A stretch of 61,785 nucleotides of DNA from Nonomuraea cypriaca. Lineage in GTDB: Bacteria > Actinomycetota > Actinomycetes > Streptosporangiales > Streptosporangiaceae. The position numbers were made by a program, and so were the translations under genes. Positions within the stretch are counted from its first letter, which is position 1. Every line of letters begins with the position of its first letter. The stretch lies in the NCBI RefSeq assembly GCF_015645445.1, contig NZ_JADOGI010000040.1:1-61785 (forward strand). Direction: 5' to 3'. The notes beneath the pieces were generated by a model. It had not been told where the DNA came from. It saw nothing but the letters and a program-made list of their open reading frames with translations, and searched no databases. Below are positions 49,048 through 57,061 of the stretch, piece by piece.

Positions 49048-50991
49048 TCAGCGGGCGACCTGGACCGTGGCGGTCTGACCGGCGCGCACGGGCACCACGG
49101 CGACCGTGTAGGTCACGCCGTCGATCACCTTGCGCAGGCCGGGGGCGCGGTGGCCGTTGAGCTCCAGCCACCGGTGCTCGCCAGGGAACCGAGCCTCCCA
49201 GAAGCGCAGCCCGCCCGACCCGTTGGTGAAGACCGAGGATGTCTGCCCGTCGTGCCGTACCGTCACGGTGCCGTCGCCGACGGGCACGTCGGCGACCTGC
49301 AGCCAGGCGATGTCGGCGGGCAGCCGTGACTGGGTGGCGACGGTCCGCCTCGGCGCGTCGGGCTGGATGCCCATGAGCCCCTCGACAGTCTGGCTGACCA
49401 GTGTGAACGGCACCTCCGGGTAGTCGCCGTTGAGCCCCTGGCGGCTGTTGGCGTGGTTGGTCTCGCGCTGGTCGTAGACGTGCCGCATCCACTTCCACGC
49501 GGTCTCGTTGCGGTTGTGCCTGAAGAACGTGTCGGGCAGGTACGTGATCGCCTCGATGTTGCGCGGACGCCCGGCCCCCGTCGCCTCGGCGTCTATGAAG
49601 TCGAGGTAGGCGTCGTTGCGCGGTCCCGCGTCGATGATGCCCTTCATCGGCATGAACCAGCTGTTCTCCTTGCCGAAGCCGGTCAGCGGCGTGCCGTCGA
49701 CCGTGTAGGCCCGGACGAACTCGCCGGTGCCTGGTTTCACGCTCCAAGTCTGGTTGAAGTAGCTCTTCAGGTCGCGAGCCTGCTTGGCCGCCCGCAGCGA
49801 CGTCTTCATGTCGTGCTTGTCGCGAGCGAGATCGGCCAGGGCCAGGTACGCCTGGTACTGTGCGCCGATGGCGTCGCCCGCCTCGGCCAGCGGTTCGCCG
49901 CTGACCTCGTTGTAGCTGGCCGCGCCCTGGAAGATGCCCTTGCCCGTGCCCTCGGCGACCTTGACGGAGCCGTTGGGGATCTGACCGTCGTGCAGGGTGA
50001 CGAAGTCGTTCGTAGCGCGCTGGTAGTAGTTCCAGAACACCGGGTCGTCGAGGTAAGCGCGGTCACCGGTCCACCTGAACGCCTGGTCGGCCTTCTCCAC
50101 GAGCTCGAACGTGGCGGGCACCTCGCGGACGAAGTTGGTCGGCGAGCGGTAGTCGATGGTCAGGTAGGTCGTGGCATCGAAGTTCAGCGCCCAGACCGGG
50201 TAGAACTTGTGCTCCTCGGTCGCCGAGGCGGCGAAGGAGCGCAGCATGTTCTTGTTCTCCTGATCCAGTCCCAGGATGTGCGCCCCGGCCAGTTGATGGG
50301 CGAAGTCGCGCGAGTAGTAGCCGGTGCGGTGGGCGTATCCAGCCCAATAGGAGGAGGCGTAGACGCCCTCACCGGTGCCCGCCGGATTCCGCTCGTCCAC
50401 GTTGAGCAGGCCCGGGACGCCGTCCTGGTGCGCCCAGCCGCCCGCCTTGGCCTTGGCCCAGTCGAACAGCTCGACGATCTGGGCGTTGGACGAGGTGACG
50501 CGCGGGTCGGCTTTGGCTCCCGGCGAGACCATCACGTCGTCGGCGTTGACCCAGCCGGCGCCGGAGCCGAAGACGATCTCAAGGCGGTCGCCCTCACCCA
50601 GCTCCACGTTGGAGTGGGTATACCTGCTGTACGTAGAGCGGGAGGGCAGGGTGATCGTGCCCGCGTCGGTGCCGTTGCGCCGGATGGTGAAGGTGCCGCC
50701 CGTGCCGCCGGTGGCGATCCAGGCCGAGATCGTGTAGCGGCCGGCCGCGGGGGCGGTGATCGCCTGGCTGACGCTCTTGCCTTCGCCGGAGTCGAGGTAG
50801 ATGAGCTTGGCGCCGCCATGCGGCTTGTTGGTGGCCACGCCCGTGCCGGCGGTGAACCTCCAGCCCTCGGCGTCCAGCTCGAACCCGGGGTTGACGACGA
50901 CCAGCGGCCCGACGGCGGCTCGCGCTGGGGTCAGGGCCGTGGCAGCCAGCAGCGAGGAACTGATGAGGACGGGTAATGTCTTCCACTTCAT
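49048..50991 (-). CDS. Secreted glycosidase-like protein: N-terminal CBM plus six-hairpin-type domain
   Basis: The start is ATG 50991 (MKWKTLPVLISSSLLAATAL), with GGGAGA 5 nt upstream. The 647 residues have a Sec signal, a jelly-roll carbohydrate-binding domain (~27-160: VVNPGFELDAEGWRF, YTISAWIATGGTGGTF). A large helical domain follows with NGDYPEVPFTLVSQTVEGLM, RNIEAITYLPDTFFRHNRNE and GENSWF-like GKENSWFMPMKG. It ends in a C-terminal beta domain. This looks like an (alpha/alpha)6-barrel glycosidase (GH78/GH142-like in style), but I cannot name the family or catalytic acids. TTA at codon 6. It follows the LacI gene on the same strand with its own leader. Confidence 0.65.
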   Translation of the reverse strand: MKWKTLPVLISSSLLAATALTPARAAVGPLVVVNPGFELDAEGWRFTAGTGVATNKPHGGAKLIYLDSGEGKSVSQAITAPAAGRYTISAWIATGGTGGTFTIRRNGTDAGTITLPSRSTYSRYTHSNVELGEGDRLEIVFGSGAGWVNADDVMVSPGAKADPRVTSSNAQIVELFDWAKAKAGGWAHQDGVPGLLNVDERNPAGTGEGVYASSYWAGYAHRTGYYSRDFAHQLAGAHILGLDQENKNMLRSFAASATEEHKFYPVWALNFDATTYLTIDYRSPTNFVREVPATFELVEKADQAFRWTGDRAYLDDPVFWNYYQRATNDFVTLHDGQIPNGSVKVAEGTGKGIFQGAASYNEVSGEPLAEAGDAIGAQYQAYLALADLARDKHDMKTSLRAAKQARDLKSYFNQTWSVKPGTGEFVRAYTVDGTPLTGFGKENSWFMPMKGIIDAGPRNDAYLDFIDAEATGAGRPRNIEAITYLPDTFFRHNRNETAWKWMRHVYDQRETNHANSRQGLNGDYPEVPFTLVSQTVEGLMGIQPDAPRRTVATQSRLPADIAWLQVADVPVGDGTVTVRHDGQTSSVFTNGSGGLRFWEARFPGEHRWLELNGHRAPGLRKVIDGVTYTVAVVPVRAGQTATVQVAR

Positions 50992-51061
50992 AAAATTCTC
51001 CCGATGATAGGATGATCTATCCGGCCACAAAGAGATGAAATATCGGGACTAGCGGCGAAGC

Positions 51062-52054
51062 TCAGCGCGGCGGCGGCGCCGTGGACCCCCGTACCACCAG
51101 CTCTGGGCTGAACAGCAACTCGCCCTTGGGTACCTCGCGGTTGCCCACCAGCGCGATGACACTGCGCGCCACCTCCTTGGCCAGCCGGTCGAGCGGCTGG
51201 CGCACGGTGGTCAGCGGCGGATCCACGAACTCCATGATCATCGATCCGTCATGCCCCACGATGGAGACGTCGCCGGGCACGGTGAGCCCCGCCCTGCGCA
51301 CCGCCCTGATCGCGCCGAGCGCCATGAAGTCGCTGGCCGCCACCACCGCGGTCGCGTCGTGCCGGAGCAACTCGGCGGTCGCGGACTGGCCGCCCTCGAT
51401 CGTGTAGTGCTGCCTGACCACCAGCGAGCCGGTGTCGGTCACGCCCCTGCGCGCCATCGCGGCCCTGAACCCCTTGGCCCGCCGGTCCGCAGGCCGGTTG
51501 CCCGCGGGCCCCGAGGCCAGCCCGATCCTGCGGTGGCCCAGCGACCAGAGGTGGTCGACGGCCAGTTCGGCCGACAGGTGGTCGTCGGTGGACAACACCG
51601 GCATGTCGTGCCCCTCGAACCCGCCGTTGACCCCGACGAACGGGATCCGGCGCGCGGCCAGCACGTTGTAGGTCGCGGGATCGGCGTCGTCGAGCGTGTT
51701 GCTGGCCGACAGGAACACCACCGCAGCCACGCCGTGCTCGGCGAGCGCGGTCACGAACTCGCGCTCCTGGATGCCGCCCTGGAGCGCCGGGCAGAGCACG
51801 CCCTTGAGGCCGTGGGGCGCCAGCGCGGCCTCGATGAGCTCGGCCACGTCGGCGAAGAACGGGTTGGACAACCACGGCGTGATCACCGCGACGAGGTGGC
51901 CGCGGGTGGAGCGCTCGTAGCCGAGCTCGGCCATGGCACGCTCCACGGCGTCGCGGGTCTTGGCCGACACCCCGGCGCGCCGGTTGACGACCCGGCTGAC
52001 CGTGGCCTCGCTCACCTCGGCCCTGGCCGCTACCTCTGTGATGCCGATCTTCAC
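51062..52054 (-). CDS. LacI-family transcriptional repressor
   Basis: GTG start at 52054, overlapping the GH36 stop as GTGA. The 330-residue protein opens with the LacI HTH: GITEVAARAEVSEATVSRVV and the hinge NRRAGVSAKTRDAVERAMAE. A periplasmic-binding-protein-like sugar domain follows (GHDGSMIMEFVDPPLTTVRQ). It is the last gene of the importer/GH36 operon and is the obvious local sugar-responsive repressor of both arms of the locus. Candidate half-sites lie at 56930-57010. Confidence 0.9.
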   Translation of the reverse strand: MKIGITEVAARAEVSEATVSRVVNRRAGVSAKTRDAVERAMAELGYERSTRGHLVAVITPWLSNPFFADVAELIEAALAPHGLKGVLCPALQGGIQEREFVTALAEHGVAAVVFLSASNTLDDADPATYNVLAARRIPFVGVNGGFEGHDMPVLSTDDHLSAELAVDHLWSLGHRRIGLASGPAGNRPADRRAKGFRAAMARRGVTDTGSLVVRQHYTIEGGQSATAELLRHDATAVVAASDFMALGAIRAVRRAGLTVPGDVSIVGHDGSMIMEFVDPPLTTVRQPLDRLAKEVARSVIALVGNREVPKGELLFSPELVVRGSTAPPPR

Positions 52055-53787
52055 TGCGCAACCTCCAGCTCGGCCAGCCCCGACGGCGGAACGCCCAGCA
52101 CGCACAAACCGGGCCCCAGCCGCCGGTCCGACGGCTCGATCCTAGATCCGTCCGCGCGGAAAACCCGCTCCACGCTGACTCTCGCGCCGCCGACCTCCAG
52201 CACGAGCCGGTCCGACGCGGTGCCGTTGGCGACGGTCACCTTCCGGTACCGGGCGTCGATCGGGACCACGCGGTCGGCGGTCACGCTGATCACGCACTCC
52301 TCGCCGAGCGCGGCGCGTACTACGGGGTAGAGCTCGTCCGGGCGGCCGGGCTCCACCTCGCCGTCCAGCAGCACCGCCCGCAACTTGCGCCAGCGTGCCA
52401 ACCAGAACGCCACCATGCGCCGGTGCTCGCCGGACAACTCGCCCAGCCGCGCCGAGATCTGCGGCACCGAGTGCAGCGCGCCGATCAGCTGCCTGGCAGC
52501 GGTGCGCGCGGGAGCCCCCGGATCCCACATGAGCATGTCGGCGTGTACGGCCCCGGCCACGGCCAGGAATCCGATGTCGATGGTCCGCACGCGGTTGGCG
52601 ACCGCGTCGGCCGGGCAGTCGGTGGCGCGCAACATGTTGCCGAAGGGCGTCATGCCCGGCCCCACGTACGGCTGGCGGAACTCGATCAGCGCACCCGGCC
52701 GAATCGCCTCGATCTCCGCGATGAGTTCGGCCAGCAGCGCCCGCATGGCCGTGCCCACGTCGGCGATGTCCCCAGGCGAGGGCGTGCCCGCGTGGACCAT
52801 CGCCTGGTCCAGGAAGTCGATCTTCAGCCCGTCGAGCCCGTAGTCGCTGACGAGTCTGGCGCAGGTCGCCACCACGTGTGCCCGCACCTGCGGGATCCGC
52901 GGATCGAGCACGTGCGCGCCGGGCACGGCACACGCCTCCGAGGCGTACGCGGACAGGGCGGGGAAACATTCGGCCTCCCGGCCGAGCAACAACGGGGCCA
53001 CCCAGACGACGTACTCAAGCCCCATGTCCCGAACTCGGGCGACATGCCCAGCAAAATCAGGAAATTTCGATGCATCGGGTCGCCAGTCCCCTACGCCCTG
53101 GTAGCCGCGGCCGTTGCCCAACTCCTGCCAGCCATCGTCCAGGATGATCGTCCCGCACCCGAGCCCGGCCGCCAGCGCCGCCTCCGCCTCCACGGCGGAC
53201 GCCTCGACCGCCTGACTGAAGCCGTACCAGGTGGAGTAGACCGGCACTCGCGCACCCTCCGGCGCTCCCGGCCCCTCCACCAGCGCGCCGCGCAGCGCGC
53301 GCATCGCGCTCGCGACGCTCGGCGAGGTGCGGGCGAAGGCCATCCGGTACGGCGAGCCACCCGCGGGCACACGCAGGTGCGCCACGAAGGTCTTGTTCTC
53401 CTCGGAGACGCCGTACCGCATGGTTGTCTCGGGCACCGGGTCCAGCGCGGCGAAGGCCATCATGGAGGCGCCGCTGCTGTCGTACAGGCAGGCGGCCACC
53501 GCGCCGCTCACCAGCGAGACGCTCGCCAGCCCCGCCCAGTCGGCGACGATCGTGCGGGTCCACTGGGCGTCAGGGTGCCAGAAGCCGGCCGCGTCGCCGA
53601 GCGGGATCGACAACCTGATCTCCAGCTCCCCGGTGGAGTGGATCTCCAGGAGCTCGGTGCCGCCGGGCTGGGCGGTCAGCTCCCAGCCGACGGTGGCGCC
53701 GGGGGTGTGCGTCAGGACGGCCAGCCGTACATCGTCGAGCAGGTGCTCGGTGGGCGCGGGCGCGAGCCCGGCGGTCGTGACGCTCAC
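52051..53787 (-). CDS. Cytoplasmic GH36-type alpha-galactosidase
   Basis: A 578-residue protein without signal peptide. TIM-barrel motifs of GH36: VPVYSTWYGFSQAVEAS, GTIILDDGWQELGNGRGYQG, YVVWVAPLLLG and DGLKIDFLDQAM (nucleophile Asp324). FRQPYVGPGMTP and MLRATDCPADAVANRVR supply the second carboxylate region. It should hydrolyse imported alpha-galactosides. Its ATG overlaps the upstream permease stop (53784-53787) and its stop overlaps the LacI start, so translation is coupled on both sides. Confidence 0.87.
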   Translation of the reverse strand: MSVTTAGLAPAPTEHLLDDVRLAVLTHTPGATVGWELTAQPGGTELLEIHSTGELEIRLSIPLGDAAGFWHPDAQWTRTIVADWAGLASVSLVSGAVAACLYDSSGASMMAFAALDPVPETTMRYGVSEENKTFVAHLRVPAGGSPYRMAFARTSPSVASAMRALRGALVEGPGAPEGARVPVYSTWYGFSQAVEASAVEAEAALAAGLGCGTIILDDGWQELGNGRGYQGVGDWRPDASKFPDFAGHVARVRDMGLEYVVWVAPLLLGREAECFPALSAYASEACAVPGAHVLDPRIPQVRAHVVATCARLVSDYGLDGLKIDFLDQAMVHAGTPSPGDIADVGTAMRALLAELIAEIEAIRPGALIEFRQPYVGPGMTPFGNMLRATDCPADAVANRVRTIDIGFLAVAGAVHADMLMWDPGAPARTAARQLIGALHSVPQISARLGELSGEHRRMVAFWLARWRKLRAVLLDGEVEPGRPDELYPVVRAALGEECVISVTADRVVPIDARYRKVTVANGTASDRLVLEVGGARVSVERVFRADGSRIEPSDRRLGPGLCVLGVPPSGLAELEVAQ

Positions 53788-54596
53788 TCTTTCACAGCTC
53801 CCGCGAGAAGTCCGGAGACGAAATGTCGTTGCAGCAGAAGGAACAGGATCGCCATCGGGATGGCGGCGACGGCCGTGCCCGCGAGGATCGCGCCGTAGTC
53901 GGTGTCGTTGGCGCCCTGCAGGGAGGCGATGGCCAGCGGGATCGTGTAGGCGTCACGCGTGCGCAGCGCGATGAGCGGCCAGACGAAGTCGTTCCACTGG
54001 TAGAGGAAGAGGTAGATGCCGAGCGCCGCGAGCGCCGGCCGCATCGGCGGCAGCACCACGCGCCAGAACAGCCGCAACTCGCCGCAACCGTCCACGCGCC
54101 CGGCCGACAGCAGCTCGTCGGGGAGCGCGGACATCGACTGCCGCATCAGGAAGATCCCGAACGGCAGCGCCAGGTTCGGCAGCACGATCGCCTGGTAGGT
54201 GTTGAGCCAGTCGAGCGCCAGCATCATCTTGAACAGCGGCACCAGCGTCACCTGGCTCGGGATGACCAGGCCCAGCATCAGCAGCCCGAACATCAACTCC
54301 TTGCCGCGGAAGGTGTATTTCGCGAAGCCGTACCCGGCCATCGTGCACACCAGCCCGGCGAGCAGCGTGTAGATCGTGGCGATCAGCGTGGAGTTGAGCA
54401 CGACCCTGCCGAAGCCGACGGCCGACTCAAGCGAGGCCAGGTTGTCCGCCAGGTGCCCGCCGGGCAACAGCGGCGGCGGGCTGCCGAACACCTCGGCCGT
54501 GCTGTGCGTGCTGGCGACGACCAGCCAGTAGAACGGCGCCAGCACCACGGTGACCATGATCAGCAGCGACGAGGTGAGCATCACCCGGCGGGTCAT
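53784..54596 (-). CDS. Carbohydrate ABC transporter permease (MalG-type)
   Basis: The start is ATG 54596 (MTRRVMLTSSLLIMVTVV). 270 residues with six transmembrane helices. The EAA loop is PDELLSAGRVDGCGELRLFW followed by RVVLPPMRPALAALG; this is the cytoplasmic coupling motif. It partners the MalF-type permease and the solute-binding protein. No ATPase gene is present in the window, so a shared MsiK-like ATPase elsewhere is expected, as is usual in actinomycetes. Overlaps both neighbours by 4 nt. Confidence 0.92.
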   Translation of the reverse strand: MTRRVMLTSSLLIMVTVVLAPFYWLVVASTHSTAEVFGSPPPLLPGGHLADNLASLESAVGFGRVVLNSTLIATIYTLLAGLVCTMAGYGFAKYTFRGKELMFGLLMLGLVIPSQVTLVPLFKMMLALDWLNTYQAIVLPNLALPFGIFLMRQSMSALPDELLSAGRVDGCGELRLFWRVVLPPMRPALAALGIYLFLYQWNDFVWPLIALRTRDAYTIPLAIASLQGANDTDYGAILAGTAVAAIPMAILFLLLQRHFVSGLLAGAVKE

Positions 54597-55513
54597 GACC
54601 GGTCCCCCAGGAAGCGGAACTGCACGATGCCGAGAATCCCGATGATCACGGCGAGGGCGTAGCCGATGGCCGAGGCGTAGCCGAAGTCGAAGAACTTGAA
54701 GCCGTTGTTGTACAGGTACAGGCCAAGGGTCATCGTGCTGTTGTCGGGGCCGCCGTTGGTCATGACGTACGGCTCGTCGAAGAGTTGCAGCGTGCCGATC
54801 GTGGACATGACCAGCGTGAGCAGGATGACGGGGCGCAGTCCTGGCAGCGTGACGTGCCTGAAGCGGTTCCAGGCGCCGGCACCGTCCACGGCGGCGGCGT
54901 CGTAGTGGTCCTGGGGCAGCGCCTGCAGCCTCGACAGGTAGATCACCGCGTTGTAGCCCGTGTAGTGCCAGGTCAGGGCGAGCCCGATGGCGATGCGGGC
55001 CCACAGCGTGTCGGTCAGCCACGGGACCGGGGCTGCGCCGGCCAGCCCGAGCACCCAGTTGACCAGGCCGAACTGCGGATTCAGCAACACCGCGAAGAGC
55101 AGTCCGTACGCGACCAGACCGGTGACCATGGGCATGAAGAACCCGAGCCTGAAGAAGCCCCTGAACCTCAGCAGTGGGGAGTTGAGCGCCACCGCCAGCC
55201 CGATCGCCAGCGCCAGCATGACCGGCACCTGGACCAGCAGGATGACCGCGGTGTTGCGCAGCGCGGTCCAGAACAGCGGGTCGCCGGCCAGGCGCTGGTA
55301 GTTCGCCGCCCCGGCGAAGGTCTGCAGCGCGCCGTCGGTCCTGAACAGGCTCAGCCAGAACGACCAGCCGATCGGATACAGTTTGAAGATCGCGAACAGG
55401 GCCACCGCGGGGAACACGAACAGGTAGGGGGCGAGCCTCCTGCCCGCCCACCTCGGGGAAGGCGGGCCCGTGTGCGCCGGGGCCGCGGCGACCCGCTCGG
55501 TGACGGCGGTCAT
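54593..55513 (-). CDS. Carbohydrate ABC transporter permease (MalF-type)
   Basis: The start is ATG 55513 (MTAVTERVAAAPAHTG). 306 residues with six transmembrane helices, first segment APYLFVFPAVALFAIFKLYP. The EAA motif is YDAAAVDGAGAWNRFRHVTL with PGLRPVILLTL. The YVMTNGGPDNST block before the last helices is typical of CUT1 sugar permeases. Coupled by ATGA overlaps to the binding protein and to the second permease. Confidence 0.92.
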   Translation of the reverse strand: MTAVTERVAAAPAHTGPPSPRWAGRRLAPYLFVFPAVALFAIFKLYPIGWSFWLSLFRTDGALQTFAGAANYQRLAGDPLFWTALRNTAVILLVQVPVMLALAIGLAVALNSPLLRFRGFFRLGFFMPMVTGLVAYGLLFAVLLNPQFGLVNWVLGLAGAAPVPWLTDTLWARIAIGLALTWHYTGYNAVIYLSRLQALPQDHYDAAAVDGAGAWNRFRHVTLPGLRPVILLTLVMSTIGTLQLFDEPYVMTNGGPDNSTMTLGLYLYNNGFKFFDFGYASAIGYALAVIIGILGIVQFRFLGDRS

Positions 55514-56856
55514 CGCAGAACCTTGCGGCCCGTCTGCTGGGCGATGAGGTCGGCGGCCTCCTTGAGCACCGCGGCCGGGTCGGCGCCCTTGAGCAGCACC
55601 TTGGTCTGGGCGTCTGTGACGGCCTTGAGCGCTCTTGGGTAGTCGGCGGAGTAGTTGGTCACGTAGGAGGGGCTCTTGAGCGCGTCGAGGAAGATCTCGC
55701 CCTTCTTCTGGCCGCTGAAGAAGTCGGATGCCTCGTGGAAGATCGGGTCGTCGTATGTCGACATGAGGGCGGGCGCGATGCCCTTGCCCTTGTAGATGGC
55801 GACCTGGCTCTCCGGCCGGGTGAGCACGTACTCGGCGAACGCGTAGGCCGCCTCCCTGACCTTGCTGGTGCCCGCCACGGCCAGGTGTGTGGAGTTGACG
55901 GTGGCCGACACCTTGCCGCCCGCGGTGACGGCGGGCGGGAGCCGTACCTTCCACTTGCCCTTCTGGTCGGGCGCGCTCTCCTCGATGATGCCGCCGAACC
56001 AGGTGGGCATGGACTGGACCGCCACCGAGCCCTTCTTGATCGTGCTGATCATCGTGTTCCAGCCACCCGACATGTCGGCGACCAGGCCGGCGTCATTGAG
56101 CTTCTTGATGATCGTCATGGCGGTGACCGCCTGCGGCGTGTCGAGCGTGACGTTGCCCTGCATGTCGAAGTAGAAGCTGTCCTGGAGCTGGATCAGCATC
56201 TGGAAGAGGTTCGCGGAGTCGGCCTGCGAGGCCGGCTTGTCGATGGCGAGCAGCTGCACGCCGGTCTTCTCCTTGAGCTCGATCCCGGCCTCGATGACCT
56301 CGTCCCAGGTCTGCAGCGCCTCGACGTCGACCCCGGCCTTCTCGAACAGATCGGCCCGGTAGTAGAAGCCGGCCGAGTTCGCTTCCCAGGGCAACGCGTA
56401 GACCTTGCCGTCCCTGCTGACGGTCTCCCACATGCCCTGGGCGAACTTGGCCTTGTGCTGGTCGGCGCCGAGAGGCACCAGGTCGGTCAGGCCGCCGGGG
56501 AACTTCTCGATGTAGGCGGGCAGGTAGTCGACGCCGATGTGCAGGACGTCGCCGAGCCCCTGGCCGCCGGCAGCCATCCCAGTGGTGATCTTGTCCCAGA
56601 TGGCCGGGTTGCCGATGTCCTGGACATCGACCTTGATGCCGGGGTACGCCTGCTGGAAGCCGGGCACGAGCTCCTTCATCATCGCGGCCGGCCCCTGCCA
56701 GCTCCACACGGTGACGTTCCCGGTCGCGGCGGTGCCGGTCGGTCCTGACGGAGCCGGGGCCGCGGCAGTGCCGCCCCCTCCACAGGCGGACATCGCGGCT
56801 CCACCAGCTGCCAGTGCACTGAGCCGGAGGAATCGGCGTCGGTCGAGATTGGCCAT
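55510..56856 (-). CDS. Sugar ABC transporter solute-binding lipoprotein (Tat-type signal)
   Basis: A 448-residue protein with both a twin-arginine motif (DRRRFLRLSALAAGG) and a lipobox (AMSAC), so it is likely exported folded through Tat and lipid-anchored. The mature part is a family-1 extracellular solute-binding protein (VTVWSWQGPAAMMKELVPGF, YALPWEANSAGFYYRADLF). AGGAG precedes the ATG. It is the first gene of the importer operon and determines its specificity; by context alpha-galactosides or O-glycan-derived oligosaccharides. Confidence 0.92.
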   Translation of the reverse strand: MANLDRRRFLRLSALAAGGAAMSACGGGGTAAAPAPSGPTGTAATGNVTVWSWQGPAAMMKELVPGFQQAYPGIKVDVQDIGNPAIWDKITTGMAAGGQGLGDVLHIGVDYLPAYIEKFPGGLTDLVPLGADQHKAKFAQGMWETVSRDGKVYALPWEANSAGFYYRADLFEKAGVDVEALQTWDEVIEAGIELKEKTGVQLLAIDKPASQADSANLFQMLIQLQDSFYFDMQGNVTLDTPQAVTAMTIIKKLNDAGLVADMSGGWNTMISTIKKGSVAVQSMPTWFGGIIEESAPDQKGKWKVRLPPAVTAGGKVSATVNSTHLAVAGTSKVREAAYAFAEYVLTRPESQVAIYKGKGIAPALMSTYDDPIFHEASDFFSGQKKGEIFLDALKSPSYVTNYSADYPRALKAVTDAQTKVLLKGADPAAVLKEAADLIAQQTGRKVLR

Positions 56857-56929
56857 GGTCGGGCTCCTGGGGGATGCGGAGGTTGGCCTGATGCCGCGAG
56901 ACGTTACATCCGCGTTTCCCGCACTTGCA

Positions 56930-57010
56930 ACATTTCAGCGAAAACTTTCAGCTCAGTACCGGAAGTTTGGTGTAAGTCATTGACACGCCGGTGTTACCTG
57001 GCTGAAATGT
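56930..57010. promoter_or_regulatory. GCTGAAA-type operator half-sites in the divergent glycan-locus promoter
   Basis: ACATTTCAGC (56930-56939) and GCTGAAATGT (57001-57010) are exact inverted 10-mers about 60 bp apart. A third half-site CTTTCAGC lies at 56945-56952, in direct repeat with the first (13-bp period). The right copy overlaps the likely -10 of the plus-strand promoter. They are candidate sites for the LacI repressor of this locus. Confidence 0.55.
56980..57008 (+). promoter_or_regulatory. Probable promoter of the GH101-like/GH27 operon
   Basis: TTGACA (56980-56985, consensus -35) is followed after 17 bp by TGAAAT (57003-57008, four of six -10 bases). The -10 lies inside the GCTGAAATGT operator half-site, so repression by steric block is plausible. 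The start codon is ~50 bp downstream. Confidence 0.6.
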
Positions 57011-57061
57011 GAACAAATCCAACAGAGGTCCTCAAAAGTCCTCAACCCCCGAGGAGTTGTG

